Origin: Lophius americanus | Taxonomy: Eukaryota > Chordata > Actinopteri > Lophiiformes > Lophiidae | Length of the DNA stretch: 64,000 nucleotides | NCBI GenBank assembly: GCA_037951165.1 | Contig: JBBDHG010000101.1 | Coordinates: forward strand, 1,603,501 to 1,667,500 | Direction of reading: 5' to 3' | Shown: in pieces, positions 11,800-22,561 of the stretch | Layout: each line of letters opens with the position of its first letter | How positions within the stretch are numbered: position 1 is the first letter of the stretch | Made by a program: the position numbers and the translations under genes | The notes under the pieces: generated by a model | What the model saw: the letters and a program-made list of their open reading frames with translations, nothing else | Databases searched by the model: none | Told to the model about the DNA's origin: nothing

Positions 11800-12075
11800 C
11801 CTCCACCAGGGAGAAGGCTTTTACCTCTGTGTGTTTGTTGTTTGCAAGATTACAGAAAAACAAATGGACAGATATGCAATAAATTTCCCCCAGATGTAGG
11901 TTTTGGCATATCCTTGAGAGGATTAACTTTTGGTGCTGTTATTTCATTATCTCATGGTGTGACCTCATAATTACATATCTTTAGCAAGATCACAGAAAAA
12001 AAAATAAAGGTTTTACATGAAAATAAACCCAGACATAGGTTTTGGCATATCCTAGAGAGGATTACATTTAGGTGA
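11800..12075 (+). repeat. dispersed fish repeat, 5' part, internally duplicated
   Basis: It opens with AATAACCTCCACCAGGGAGA, then a CACCTCTGTGTGTTTG-type box, and GCAAGATTACAGAAAAACAA. The segment from the GCAAGATtACAGAAAAA box to TTTTGGCATATCCT-GAGAGGATTA appears twice (from about 11845 and about 11980), so the copy is partly duplicated in tandem. Minus-strand relatives lie at 16090-16228 and 2958-3125. Confidence 0.6.
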
Positions 12076-12744
12076 CGTTACATGTCGCAGCATGTAAACT
12101 AAACTAAATTAAATAAATAAAGCAAATTGGAGAGGTGCCGCCCCCTAATGTGCTGTCTCCAAACTCAGTTTTGATTTGATGTCAATTGAATAATATAATC
12201 TGGAAATATAGCTTCATAAAGTTGATCTAAACATCTTCTTTACGCCTGCGCAGAACAATGACAGTCGGGATCATTATATTCTCGTTATGCGTCATCATAT
12301 AATGAAATGAAAGCAAAAGCGAATCAGAGGGGTGGGAGGGCGGAGCCGGGGGCTCAGTGCACTAAGGCTTTTTAGTTGGAGAATTTTTAGTTGAAGAATC
12401 GCTTCGACTGACATGAATGGTGGGAATTTGCATTACTTGGTAATGCATTACAAAATGAAGATGGTTTGAAGAGTTTGTGATAATGTGCCTACTAAATATA
12501 ATTTAGGAAGTATGTTGTCTTTTGCTGTGTTTACACCATACGTAAGGCTAATTTTTTCTGCTGTGCGATTAGTTACAAAGTCAATACAAAGTTGAGAGTA
12601 TTCACAAATTCATTCCACCTCCCATTTCTGGAAGTCTGTGGGACATTTATCTGTGACTTCCCCAGCAAATACACCGCATTAGAGGAGTTAACGTTGGTCA
12701 TGAATGATAAAGATAATCATGGACTGTCCCTTTCGGAAAGGAAA
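12076..12744. other. unique sequence with a small GC-rich patch
   Basis: Nothing recognised except a GGGAGGGCGGAGCCGGGGGC stretch at about 12335, which resembles an Sp1-type GC box. No first exon was found next to it. Confidence 0.35.
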
Positions 12745-13339
12745 AGAGTTCCTGTTTCTTAGTGTCTTGTAATCAGGTGAAGGAAAAATGGAAGGGAAGA
12801 TGGACGGTTTGGTGCATCATCAGCAGTAATGCATGGATTGCATCGATCCATTGTGGTGAAGAAAGAGCTAAGTTGTAAGGTAAAGCTCTCAATGTACCGG
12901 GACATCTACATTCCAACCCTAGCTTACTGTCTTTAACCCTGGATAGTGACAGAGAACGAGGTCAAGGGTACAAGCGGCTGACATGAGCTTCCTTCGTAGG
13001 TTACCGAACTCAGACAGCAGGAAGGAGATCGGAGTAGAGTCCCTCGTGTTGAAAGGAGCTGGTTAAGGTGGTTGGGGCATTTAACTGGGATGACTCCAGG
13101 ACGCCTCCCTTTCGAAGTTTTTCAGGCATGTCCAACAGGGAACAGACCCGAGGTAGATCCAAAACCCGCTGGAGGGACTGTATTTCTCATCTGGCCTTGG
13201 AAAACCTCAGGACCCCCCCAGGATGAGCTGGAGAGTTTTGCTACGGAGAGAGATATCTGGAAATCCCTTCTTAGCCTGCTGCCACCGCGACGCGGCCCCA
13301 GATAAGCGAAAGTAAATGAATGGATGGATGGATGGATGA
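12745..13339 (+). mobile_element. non-LTR retrotransposon 3' fragment (LINE), 5'-truncated
   Basis: It encodes the C-terminal end of a fish LINE ORF2. In order one can read the GKMEGKMD region, VVKKELS, an RIQAADMSFLRR-like stretch, the GHLTGMTPGRLPFEVFQACP block at about 13073, and a DELESFATERDIWKSLL block. It ends with GATAAGCGAAAG and (ATGG)n at 13316-13339. The frame slips once near 13150 and back near 13210 (a C run), so the block between them is read out of frame. The reverse transcriptase catalytic domain is missing. I assign it to the CR1/L2/Rex1-type group of the jockey superfamily, and the exact clade is uncertain. Shorter copies are at 27220, 28606-29640 (minus), 50519 and 54020. 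Confidence 0.85.
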
Positions 13340-14175
13340 TAAGATAGTGGAATAGAAGAAGGAAACGTTACGTGGTGTATATCAGGTGACATTCATTGAA
13401 GTGAAGCGGCACAAGGTCACATTATTCCTGGGTTGACAAAGACAGCTCTGAAAACCTTCATCCATTTCCAAATAAACATCTTATATAGGTCCAGACATTT
13501 AGAGAATCTTAATCTGAAAGTCAGTCGTGCCCAGCACAGTTTTGTCACTACTCCTGGCTGTGCATTGACCTTGGGCGCCCCCTAGTGGCCATGGGGGTCA
13601 TAGACAACCACTTATTTCATTTACAACCACTTATTTATTTTAAGTCTTGGTGCAGTTCAACAAGCGTTGAATTTTCCACAATGTCATTATTTTGACAATA
13701 TCAGTTTAGAAACGTTTGAGCACCTCTGTGCGGTCACATTATTGAAGATGTCACCAGCTAGTTTTAACTTTTAGATTACATTTTGTGTAATACTTGAAAT
13801 CACAGTGTATGCTGTTGATATTTGGTAGAATCTGCAAGATTTATTTCATCAATTCTGCTCATAATGTTGACAGTATTGCTGCGTGTTGTCTCAATCCCTT
13901 TTTAAGACAACGTTTGCTTTTAATGGTTACCATTCAATAGTTTCCATTAATTTCTAAGAGGAATAAGGTGATATGAGATTTTTTTTTTTAATTAAATAAA
14001 CCTATTTTTTTTCACACGAACGAGCCCTTTTCCCGGAGGCTTCCTGAAACCTTCACCATTATACCCTTGGCTCCCCCGTCTCACTGCTCCCTCTCTTGCC
14101 CTTGCTTGATCAATCACACACACACACACAAATACTCTTAATGGAGCCACGCATTCTGCAAAACTCTTTTACTAT
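13340..14175. other. unique sequence with one CTCF-like site
   Basis: Apart from the site at 13575, nothing is recognised. T-rich runs lie at 13978-14000. Confidence 0.4.
13575..13590 (-). promoter_or_regulatory. CTCF-like binding site
   Basis: The minus strand reads CCACTAGGGGGCGC, which agrees at every position with the well-known vertebrate CTCF core CCACYAGRKGGCRS. It lies in unique DNA. Similar minus-strand motifs occur at 37731 and 46572. Binding is an inference from sequence only. Confidence 0.5.
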
Positions 14176-14222
14176 TGTGCCTTGGCGGAGGTTTGCACTC
14201 CCTGAGTGCTTTTCTAGTTATT
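14176..14222 (+). repeat. 3' end motif of a common fish dispersed repeat
   Basis: CTTGGCGGAGGTTTGCACTC followed by GAGTGCTTTTCTAGTT. This is the best copy of the ending motif in the window. Confidence 0.55.
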
Positions 14223-14567
14223 ATTTGTTTTTTGTAATTATTTATTTATTTAAATATCATTAGGATTAATACCTTTTTTTTATTTCTGTTTCTTTTAACC
14301 TCATATCTTTAAAACAAAAACATCTTTAGTAGTATTTTGTAAACTCCTCCTGTCTTCCTTATGTTGTTGTCCTATTGTCCGATTTGTATTTTTAGGGTTT
14401 TGTCTTTCTGTTTTTTGTCTTGCAAATAATAAAAAAAAAATTTTTAAAGTACCTTAGTATTGTTTAAATCAGTACGGTCTAGACCTACACATTTTTCAGA
14501 AAGTGCTTAGAGAGAATGTTTGTTTGAGCCCTATATAAACAAACTGACTGGACAAGAAGACGGTTCA

Positions 14568-14761
14568 CATGGTTTCCCTGTGCCTACTCCAGTTTTCCTC
14601 CAACAGTCCAAAAACAAGCAATAAAGGTGAATTGGTGACTCTAAACTATCCGTTGGTGTTAATGTTACTCTGAATGACTGTCTGTTTCTGTGTCGGTCAT
14701 GTGATGAGCTGGAAAATCGTCCAGTGTGTACCAATGCCACTCGGTCATGGATGGATCGGTA
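14568..14761 (+). mobile_element. SINE-like dispersed repeat, 5'-truncated
   Basis: It contains CCAACAGTCCAAAAACAAGC, GGTGAATTGGTGACTCTAAA, a CCGTTGGTGTTAATG step and GTCCAGTGTGTACC, and ends in ATGGATGGATCGG. The order matches the middle and 3' part of the family seen at 7209-7490. Confidence 0.65.
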
Positions 14762-14765
14762 TGTT

Positions 14766-15639
14766 TACTGAAACTAGGAGCTCAGCCAACGTCTGTTAGA
14801 GATTTCATGACACTGGATCAAAGGACACTAAATGCTGCTGTGATCTTCACTCATCACTGACTTGTGAGTTGGTTTAAGACACGATAGCTACATGTGAGAA
14901 TGGTCAGCTGAGTATAATACAAGTGAAATAGCTGGCGTGGAAAAAACAGACTATGTTGTGTATGAATGGACAAAGCAGGGAATATGCACATGCAGCCATT
15001 GGGCAGTTTCCAACCGACATTCAATTGACCTGCTTTAACACCTGTATGGTTACCATGGCAGCAGCAGCCGTTCACAACCGTGGCAATGTTTCACGTCTCC
15101 CCCCCTACTTTTTTCTTCTTTGGCTTCTTCTCGTCTATCTTTGTGTCTGTCTAATCATCTCACGACACTCTTTTCACCTCAACTATCTTCCCCCCTTATC
15201 TTGAAATCGCTCTCTCCAAACCCTCCTCCTCCTTCTCCTCATCATCAGCTCCATCCAATTATCTCATCACACGTTCCTTCTCTTTCCCTCTCTCTCCTCT
15301 GCTCTCTTGCTGCAAGCGGCAGGTTTAGCTGAAGATGACATCATCTATCAGAAAATATATGAATGAAAATATTGTGTGTGCGTGTGTGTGTGTGGTTGGT
15401 CATGAGTTTTGCCTTGAGCAAATGAATGGAAAAAGAAATATGTAGGAAAAGCCCTCACAGAGTGAAAACCTCCACTAAAAGCCAAAACCTACTCCTGGGT
15501 AGCATTTCATGGATTTAAAACACTTTCTCTCGGTTTTAAAATTGTGTATGTAGGGTTATTTTATTAGTTTATTGTTACGGTCAGTAAAGTAAATTACCGG
15601 CCTTCCATTAGCAACTCCATGTTACTGGAAGTGATCGAA
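14766..15639. other. unique sequence with a pyrimidine-rich tract
   Basis: A C/T-rich stretch lies at 15095-15310 (CTCC, TCTC words). A short GTGTGTGCG array lies at 15372-15394. No exon recognised. Confidence 0.4.
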
Positions 15640-15932
15640 GTCTCACTAATCTGTGCTATTATAGTCATAATCTTCATTTTACAACCTGAATAACTGCAGT
15701 ACAATTAAGGTTATTTTAGTTCAGCTCAAACCCTCACAGTTCGCTTGTTTTTTGAAAAATTGTTCTGGATCTCAATTATATTATATAACAATATTATATC
15801 ATATACAGACATTTTCAGGTCTGTTAGCATCTTTAGCTCACCAGCTTCCGCTACTAACACCACGTGACCAAAGTCTCACTAATCTCTGCTATTAATGTCA
15901 TAATCTTCATTTCACAACCTAAATAACTGCAG
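15640..15932 (+). repeat. 60-bp direct repeat, two copies 233 bp apart
   Basis: The segment at 15640-15699, starting GTCTCACTAATCTGTGCTAT, recurs at 15873-15932, starting GTCTCACTAATCTCTGCTAT. Both end in AACTGCAG. By eye only a handful of the 60 positions differ. The sequence between and around is less similar, so this is a short segmental duplication or two ends of an unknown element. Confidence 0.8.
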
Positions 15933-16089
15933 GGCAAATAACATTACTTTAAAATATGATGTTTGGATGAACTCAAAAATGGAACTCTCAAGTGTTCATT
16001 TATCTATGGTGCCCTCACACGTCGCCTGAATGTGACGTCAACGCTCCAAACAGCTTATAATTTTATTTAGTTTTAAACGCTGCAACACA

Positions 16090-16228
16090 AGTAATATCTA
16101 CACAACTTAATCACCTCCAAGATATGGGTAAATGTCCATGCCATGTAGTGTTTCCTAAATCTAGTCCACGAACAAACATACAGAAAAACAAACACAGAGG
16201 TGAAAATATAATGTCGGAGGTTATTATG
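16090..16228 (-). repeat. dispersed fish repeat fragment
   Basis: On the minus strand it reads ATAACCTCCGACATTATATT, then TTTCACCTCTGTGTTTGTTT. This is the same 5' end as the repeat at 11800. Confidence 0.55.
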
Positions 16229-16640
16229 TAGAACCAGAACAAGTGAGGAGTGTTAAAGGGTGAAAAAGCTCAGAAATAAAGGCCTGTTATGGAAAAACCT
16301 GCATGAACTCAGCTGAATAAAAAATGGAAAAATGAAAATGGAGGCACAACATTGAGAAAGAAAGAGGGAGGGTGAAAGAGTGAAAATAAAAGGATGATGG
16401 AACAATGTGGAGAAAGCTGGAGTCTTCTGTAATCAGACCACAGATGGACTGTTGGTGCACTGTCATCATGTTTCAGCAAGCCACGGATCTTATTGATATA
16501 TACAAACATTCCTATTAGGGCGGTGAAGATTCACTGATACAAATCGTAAATCACTTTTAACATTAATGACATTTGTGTATCTAATCGTGTTTCCCTTCAT
16601 AAATCAAAATGCACCATGATCCAATTGATGGCACAGATCT

Positions 16641-16700
16641 AATAATAATAATAATAATAATACATTTAATTTATAATGCACTTTACATGTTACAAATGGG
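16641..16700 (+). repeat. (TAA)n with an adjoining dispersed repeat end
   Basis: Seven TAA units are followed by TACATTTAATTTATAATGCA and CTTTACATG. The reverse complement of the same arrangement occurs at 46439-46482, so the microsatellite is part of a dispersed element end. Confidence 0.7.
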
Positions 16701-17629
16701 ATGACTGAACCTACTTAGCTAATTCTGCAGTCTCAAAGAGAGATATGAAGAGTTACATCAGTGAAATATTGTTCCCTAAACCTTTTCTGGTAAAGATGTA
16801 GAATTAGATAGAACACCTGTTATTTATACTGTTTTTTGTCAAAAATGCAAACTTTACCATCAGAAGTCTGGAAGACATTTGGACTCCATGAGAAGGAAAG
16901 AAACATGTACAGAAGTTTGATTATTTGTTAACTTTGTCAACCAGTGAGTGAATTCAGTGACAGCGACAAATCTAAACGCTCACCTGGAGAGACGTATTAT
17001 AATGACAAGTATGTTAATAGAGCTACAGCTTGCACAAGCTAAAGCAGAAGAAACCTTTTCCAGCCACAACTTGGCTTCGTGTGAGACGATCAGCAACATC
17101 TAACCTTGTGTTTAGTGTATGTGAGGGTCATAGTGCTTGTCTGAGGGCTGTCATGTCATAGATCCTGTAGCTTTTTCTTTTGTTGCTTTATTGGTATCTG
17201 TTAACACTGAAATGTGGAACTGATGTTACTGTTGTGTTACAGTCCCTCTCTAGAGTCACACGTCTTGGTTGAAGTGCTGACATCATGTCTTTGAAAAAAA
17301 AGGTTGTCAATAAGTAGTGTATATTAATGTTTTTGTTGTGTCATTTTATGGTATCATGCGCTCTAATTTGTGCCACAGTAACATTTGAAGTGCTAGATGG
17401 GTTTTGTCTAATTCCTTCATTTCAATGAAATGGAGAAAAAAGGCCTTCTTTTTATCATATTTTAGAGCATTGTAGCACTTCCATTAGTGTTTCAACATGG
17501 CAATAATTTCTTTATTCAACAAAAAGCTAAAAGAAACACTGAACAATAAATGTTAACCAAATGGCCAAATCTGTTTTTCTCTGAAAAATGCACTTCCTTT
17601 TTCCACTCATTCAGCATTAAGCGCCTCAG
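16701..17629. other. unique sequence
   Basis: No gene, repeat or transposon recognised. Confidence 0.4.
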
Positions 17630-17840
17630 TTTCCCCTATGTTCATCAATCACACCTCTTTTTTCTGATCATATCGTCATCATAGCCGTAATCACAGCAAA
17701 TTACGCTATAATTACAATCCAGCGCCACGCTGCACCTGAAGACAGTAATCTGAACACGACGATAGATGCTTATACTTGCGATGCTGATTGAAGTCAAGGT
17801 CAAATACATTACGAGTCGTCTCGTGGTGATAATTGCACCG
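17630..17840. promoter_or_regulatory. candidate conserved non-coding element
   Basis: This non-repetitive patch is dense in homeodomain-type ATTA/TAAT cores (GTAATCAC, AAATTACG, ATAATTACAATC, AGTAATCTG, ACATTACGAG, GATAATTGCACC). It has a balanced composition unlike the surrounding simple sequence. The reading as an enhancer is inference, because conservation cannot be tested here. Confidence 0.18.
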
Positions 17841-18635
17841 CGGCAGGTGTTTGCAGGCTGGCTGGCTGTCAGTTTGTGTCAATGCTTACATATGTAGGCT
17901 ATTGTTCTGCATACACACACACACACGCACACACAAACTGTCCTTCAGGGGGATATGCACACAATGTGAAAGTGAGCATATGGGTGTTTTTACTCTCAGC
18001 GGGATATGTGTGCAATCTGCAGCTTGGTATAAAAACACTGTGTTTCAGTGCAGCATCCTCTTTCTCCACCCCCTTCCACCCAGTCCTCTATGATGCCTTC
18101 CTTTCCTGTCATTCAATCTCCTTTTTCTCTCCCCATCCTGCACCTCCTCAGTTTCTAAAGGCTTCATACCCTTTTTCACCTCTTGCTGCCCCCTATATCC
18201 CTCCTCTTCCTCCTCGCCTCCCTTATCATCCAACAGTAGGGGTAGATTTACGAGGGCTGTAACTTCTCTGTTCCTTCCCCTCTCTCTCCTTCTATCCTGC
18301 ACTTTCACATCCACACTCCCTCCCTATCTCTCTCTGACCCCGTAAGAGATCATTAAAGAGCCCAGGAGTAATCCCATCCAGCCCTCCAGGACAAGTCAGT
18401 GCAGCCAAGCAATCACAAACTCAGGCATGCACAAAATCTGCAGAATAAAGCATTGGTGTGTGAAATGTGTGAAACATAGAACCTCAGTATTTGCGCACAC
18501 TTTTAAGCAACGAGACGACACACACTCACACACAAACACACATCTTAGCCCAGTCACAGGCAGCAAGGAAAATATCAATTGAACTAGTTCACTCAAACTG
18601 GCAATCCAGGAGGAAAAGGATGGTTGGAGGAGAGG
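17841..18635. other. simple-sequence-rich spacer
   Basis: A short CA array lies at 17913-17935. A pyrimidine-rich tract lies at 18050-18340. The open frames at 17833-18262 and 18045-18314 are products of that tract. Confidence 0.45.
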
Positions 18636-19065
18636 ATGGATGGATGGACAGATCAAACGGTTGGTGAATTGTTGGGTAGATAAGTAGGCAGGTGGGTGGA
18701 TGGATTGATGGATGGATGAATGGATGGATTGATGGACGGCAGTAGGTAGATGAATGAATGATAGATGGACGGATCAATCAATGGATGGATGGGCAGACAG
18801 AGATCAAAGGAGAGATATATAGATAGAGAGAAAGACATGAATATATTCATAGATGATAGGTTTATATATGTATGCAGTGATTGAAAGATGAAGAAATAAT
18901 GGTATAGATGGATGCATAGATAGATGGATAGATGTATTAATAGACAGATAGATCACGGCTGTATGGATCGATGATGAAGAAAACATTGTATAGTTGGATG
19001 GATGGGTAGGTGGGTAGGTAAGTATATGGGCAGAAAGATAGATAGATGTGTGAATAGGGAGGTGT
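18636..19065 (+). repeat. mixed GGAT/GATA tetranucleotide tract
   Basis: Long runs of ATGG, ATTG, ATAG and GTAG tetramers, with the clearest (ATGG)n at 18635-18650 and 18695-18732. The minus-strand open frames are Ser-Ile-His-Pro repeats and not proteins. Confidence 0.9.
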
Positions 19066-19156
19066 ATGGAAGTGAGACACCTTAATACCTATGTAAACAC
19101 AATTTGGATGGAATAATGGGTGAGGAGGAAAGGAAAAGAATGTTTCCAAGAAGCCA

Positions 19157-19195
19157 CCTGGGTTAGGGTTAGAAAAACCCTAACACCAACCCAGG
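19157..19195. other. hairpin with telomere-like hexamers
   Basis: CCTGGGTTAGGGTTAG is followed by AACCCTAACACCAACCCAGG. The outer eight bases (CCTGGGTT/AACCCAGG) and the inner six (AGGGTT/AACCCT) pair, leaving a six-base bulge. Only two TTAGGG-like units per arm are present. Confidence 0.55.
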
Positions 19196-19224
19196 GAGCA
19201 TACATGATGATGCATGTTCATGAA

Positions 19225-19440
19225 CGAGGAAAGGATGCATGGAAATACATCGAGGGGTGAAAGTATGCATGGGGATGAAGGGGTTAAAGCATTATTAGAT
19301 ATGGAGGGGTGAAAACATGTATGGATATTGAGGTGTGAAGGGATGCATGGATATGGAAGGGTGAAAAGCAGTCATGGATATGGAGGGGTGAAAACATGCA
19401 TGGGGAAGGATTGACCAGTGAAAGGATGCATGCATGGACG
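19225..19440 (+). repeat. minisatellite, about 26-30 bp unit
   Basis: Units of the form GATATGGAGGGGTGAAAACA followed by TGCATG recur about six to seven times with insertions. It follows the tetranucleotide tract and may have grown from it. Confidence 0.7.
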
Positions 19441-19960
19441 TGAGATACCTGGACCCAGACACTGGGAGACTAATGGGCGAACAATGGGCTGACTGCAAAA
19501 TCAACACCAGATCAATAGAGGAAAAAGTGCATGTGTGCGTAAAAGGGATGGAGGGAAATAAGAACGGAGAGATGTCATCTAAGCATCAGGCATTTTGAAT
19601 GGAGAGAAGCATTCATCCAGAGATAGACCCCAGCAATACTAGTTATGAATGCACAGATAACACATAAGAAAAAATTAACACAGCATAAAAAGATAAAGTA
19701 CCTGTTGCCGATTTGGGTCTGTGTCTTCCTTTCGCCCGTCGTTGAGAATTTCCAATACTATTCTTCCTGTCCCAAAACATCACCGCTTCATTCCACGCAC
19801 ACACTGTCTGATTGATGGACTGACACACAGAGCGAGGCTGACACGGTGTGTGTTTGAGTGTCTCGTGTTTCAAAGCATGCAAGTCTGCAACCGAGAAAGT
19901 GGTGTGTCAGAGCGTCACTGCATCACTAAAGCGGTCTGTATCCTAGTGTGTGAGACTGCA

Positions 19961-19964
<4 letters not shown>
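19441..19964. other. unique sequence
   Basis: No exon or transposon recognised. Confidence 0.4.

Positions 19965-20046
<82 letters not shown>
19965..20046 (+). repeat. (TG)n microsatellite
   Basis: About 41 uninterrupted TG units. Confidence 0.98.
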
Positions 20047-20047
<1 letters not shown>

Positions 20048-20378
20048 ATATGAGCGTGAGTGTGTCTGTGTGTGGAGCTTGGCATGTGATTGCGGCTGAG
20101 ACTGAATGAGAGTGGGTGAGATAGAGGAGAGTGTGTATCCTATACGTGTGTGAGAGAGCTCGCCTGAGTGCACCGTGCTACGTGAGCTGTTGACAAAGCA
20201 GGCTGTGTGCCGGTGTAACTGTGCGTGAGTGTGTGAGCATGAATGTGCAAATATGCGTGTGTGGGGGGGGGAGAGAGAGAGGTAGACAGCATTTATAAGC
20301 AATTCTACCCCTTACAAAAAGGTTTAGTTGTTAGCAATAACCAGGGATGTATATGTGTGTATGGGTGTGTGGATGTAT

Positions 20379-20380
20379 GA

Positions 20381-20427
<47 letters not shown>

Positions 20428-20670
20428 GAGAGCATTTGTTGTGTTGATTAGCTTCCAGCCAGTTGCATCCAGCTGCTGCTGTTCAATTCATAAAGAGTCA
20501 GCCAGGAAGCAGCCAATCAGCAGCCACAGACCGAGAGAGAGAGAACGAGTTAGAATGAACAACGGAGAGAGAGAGAGGGAGAGAGGAGCGGAGACAGAGA
20601 TGGGAGGTGAGGGAAGAGGTAGAGCGAGAAATCAGAAAAAAGGGGAGGGACCAGCAGAGAGAAAGATAGT
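20379..20670 (+). repeat. (GA)n array and purine-rich tract
   Basis: A GA array at 20379-20422, with one ACA break, continues into a purine-dominated stretch to about 20670 with further GAGA runs. Long polypurine tracts can form triplex DNA. Confidence 0.9.
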
Positions 20671-20679
20671 CTGGCTCAC

Positions 20680-21164
20680 TATCAGCTGGTGATGTGACTG
20701 GAAAACTGAACAGGAGATGCGCACCACCGTTCACATACTACTGTCCAAATCCTTTGGGCCTTGATGAAAGCATGAATAAGTGAGGGTCATAAGCTAATTC
20801 CAACATTTTTACATCAAACTACAATACTAAAAATGGCGTTCAGTAGAGCCCGCGCCTCCACTAAGGCTGAATTATCCCACATACGTCTGTTTACCTTGCC
20901 CTTCCCAAAAATGTCTGATATCCCGGTCTATTAGAATGCACCCTCAATCTGATCCCACATCATAATTAAATGGCTTATTTACCAGCCTAAAATCAAAAAT
21001 CTCTAAAGCTAACAACCAAACCAACCAACATAAAAATTAACAAACAAATAAGCGAAAACTTAATCTCTCAGGTCCAGTTAAAGTTCATCCTGAAACAACC
21101 AGAGTGAACACATTTTATTTTTAAAATGTTTAATCATTACTGTATTTATTGAACTAAAAAGGTA
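20680..21164. other. unique sequence
   Basis: Nothing recognised. A tract of AACCAACCAACA words lies near 21010. Confidence 0.4.
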
Positions 21165-21780
21165 ATTTAACACCAGCTGTGTGAAAAAATATTTGCTCGA
21201 GGACACTGGTTCCAGCTAGACTAGGCCCACGCACACCTGATCACTACCAGCCCTCTTCAATCACATCATAACTTACTTACTTAATAGAAATGATAATAAA
21301 CAGGAAGCTGGCTAATAGGTCTCACGAGTAGCACACTATGACAAAATCACCCCAAAAAATCAAGAACGTGACTGAAATCCATCAGTATAGGCAGATTTAT
21401 AAAGCTCTGGGACTCCACAGATCCACGGCGAGATAGATTATCTATACATGGAGAAGACTCGGAGCAATGGCGAAGCTTCACAGGAGTGGACCAATGTCCA
21501 ACATTCCTCCAAGAGCACGGGGAAGGCCCATTCAGGAAGTTACAAAAGATCCAAAGAGAACTTCCAAAGAAGTACCTGGCTCTTTCCCCTTAATTAAGAT
21601 CAGAGACTGTGGTTCCTCTATTCTAGACACAGCAGCAAAATAACATCATAGGAGAGTGTTGAGAAGAAATCCACTGGTAACCCAGAAGAACATTGAGGCT
21701 CAACTGAATTTTACCACAACACAACTTGATGAACTTCAGAGCTTTTGGGAGAATATTGAAGGGACTGAGGAGTCAAAAGT
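21165..21780 (+). mobile_element. Tc1/mariner-like transposon remnant, copy 2
   Basis: It starts with GTGTGAAAAAATATTTGCTC, shares GGCTAATAGGTCTCAC with copy 1, and has a start-like ATG at 21338. The next 400 bases follow the transposase order: helix-turn-helix region, PRSG-like linker and QEVTKD. The last part, AGAACATTGAGGCTC to TTTTGGGAGAATATT, is the run-up to the first catalytic aspartate. At that position (codon 21767-21769) the copy has GAG (Glu) instead of an Asp codon, and the neighbouring Trp codon is GGG. The rest of the catalytic domain is absent, so the element is dead. Confidence 0.8.
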
Positions 21781-22199
21781 ACCTGTTTGGTTAACATAAA
21801 ATATTTAAATAAGCGCGTAAGATTTACCATCAAACATGAAGGTCCCAGACACAAAACCTCATCAAAATCCTCTGCCAAATATTCAAGATCTCTTGCGAAG
21901 AGATGGTCAATGTCTGGTAACTACACGGGTATAATCTCCAGACTGAGATATAGTTATCTTATTGATCATTTATTTCAGCTTTGGTTCAATAAATGTCCCA
22001 TATTGTGAATATGATGCAGGTCAAAGGCCCCTTAAATCATGGATAAAAATGTAGCATATTTTTTTATCAAATATTTGCTATTTTGTCATTGATTACATTA
22101 TATTTTGTGTTTTGTCTTTTGACATGGTAAAGATTTTCATTATTTAGACGAAATACAACATTCTGAAAGCCCCATTTCAACATAGTCAGAAAAGAAGGG
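21781..22199. other. unique sequence
   Basis: Nothing recognised. The Tc1-type end begins after it. Confidence 0.4.
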
Positions 22200-22301
22200 G
22201 TGTGCTTCCAACTCTGTGAAAATATTATTATGGTATAATGGTCCGGGCATAAAAGTATTGTGGGACACATACTGGGTGTCCACATACTTTTGGTCATATA
22301 G
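22200..22301 (+). mobile_element. collapsed Tc1-like element end
   Basis: The terminus GTCCACATACTTTTGGTCAT, followed by ATAG and ending at 22301, is a typical Tc1-family inverted terminal repeat. Just before it, GCATAAAAGTATTGTGGGAC (about 22248-22267) resembles the same terminus in opposite orientation. TGCTTCCAACTCTGTGAAAA at about 22205 matches the transposase 3' region. Almost all internal sequence is gone, and the two ends lie less than 20 bases apart. Confidence 0.6.
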
Positions 22302-22561
22302 TTCAACTGCAGCAAGTGAAAGATTGATGGAGAAAGACTGCAGGGGAACAATGAAGAGAGACAAAGGATGAAGAACGAGGAGAGGTCCATACGGAGAGAC
22401 GGAGGATGAATAAATGAAGACGGTGAGAATCGCTGGGTTCAGACGGAGGCAGGAAAATCGAAAGTGAGGAGAGCAGCGCAGGAAATGAGATTTAGAGGGT
22501 GAGAGGGGAATGAAGGGAATACAGAGTGAGTGGAGGAGAGGAGAGAAGAGGTGAGCTCTGG
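22302..22561 (+). repeat. purine-rich tract
   Basis: Dominated by GAGGA, GAGAG and GGAAAA words. It produces a 167-codon minus-strand open frame (22140-22643) rich in Ser, Leu and Pro that I do not regard as a gene. Confidence 0.6.

Noticed and set aside
12335..12356. GC box as a promoter
   Set aside because: No TATA or initiator context, no CpG island and no first exon nearby.
13072..13305. 77-codon frame as a gene
   Set aside because: It is the frameshifted end of a LINE ORF2.
18589..19149. Minus-strand frames with Ser-Ile-His-Pro repeats
   Set aside because: Products of the ATGG/ATAG tetranucleotide tract.
19161..19185. Interstitial telomere array
   Set aside because: Only two units in each direction; too short to be called a telomeric array.
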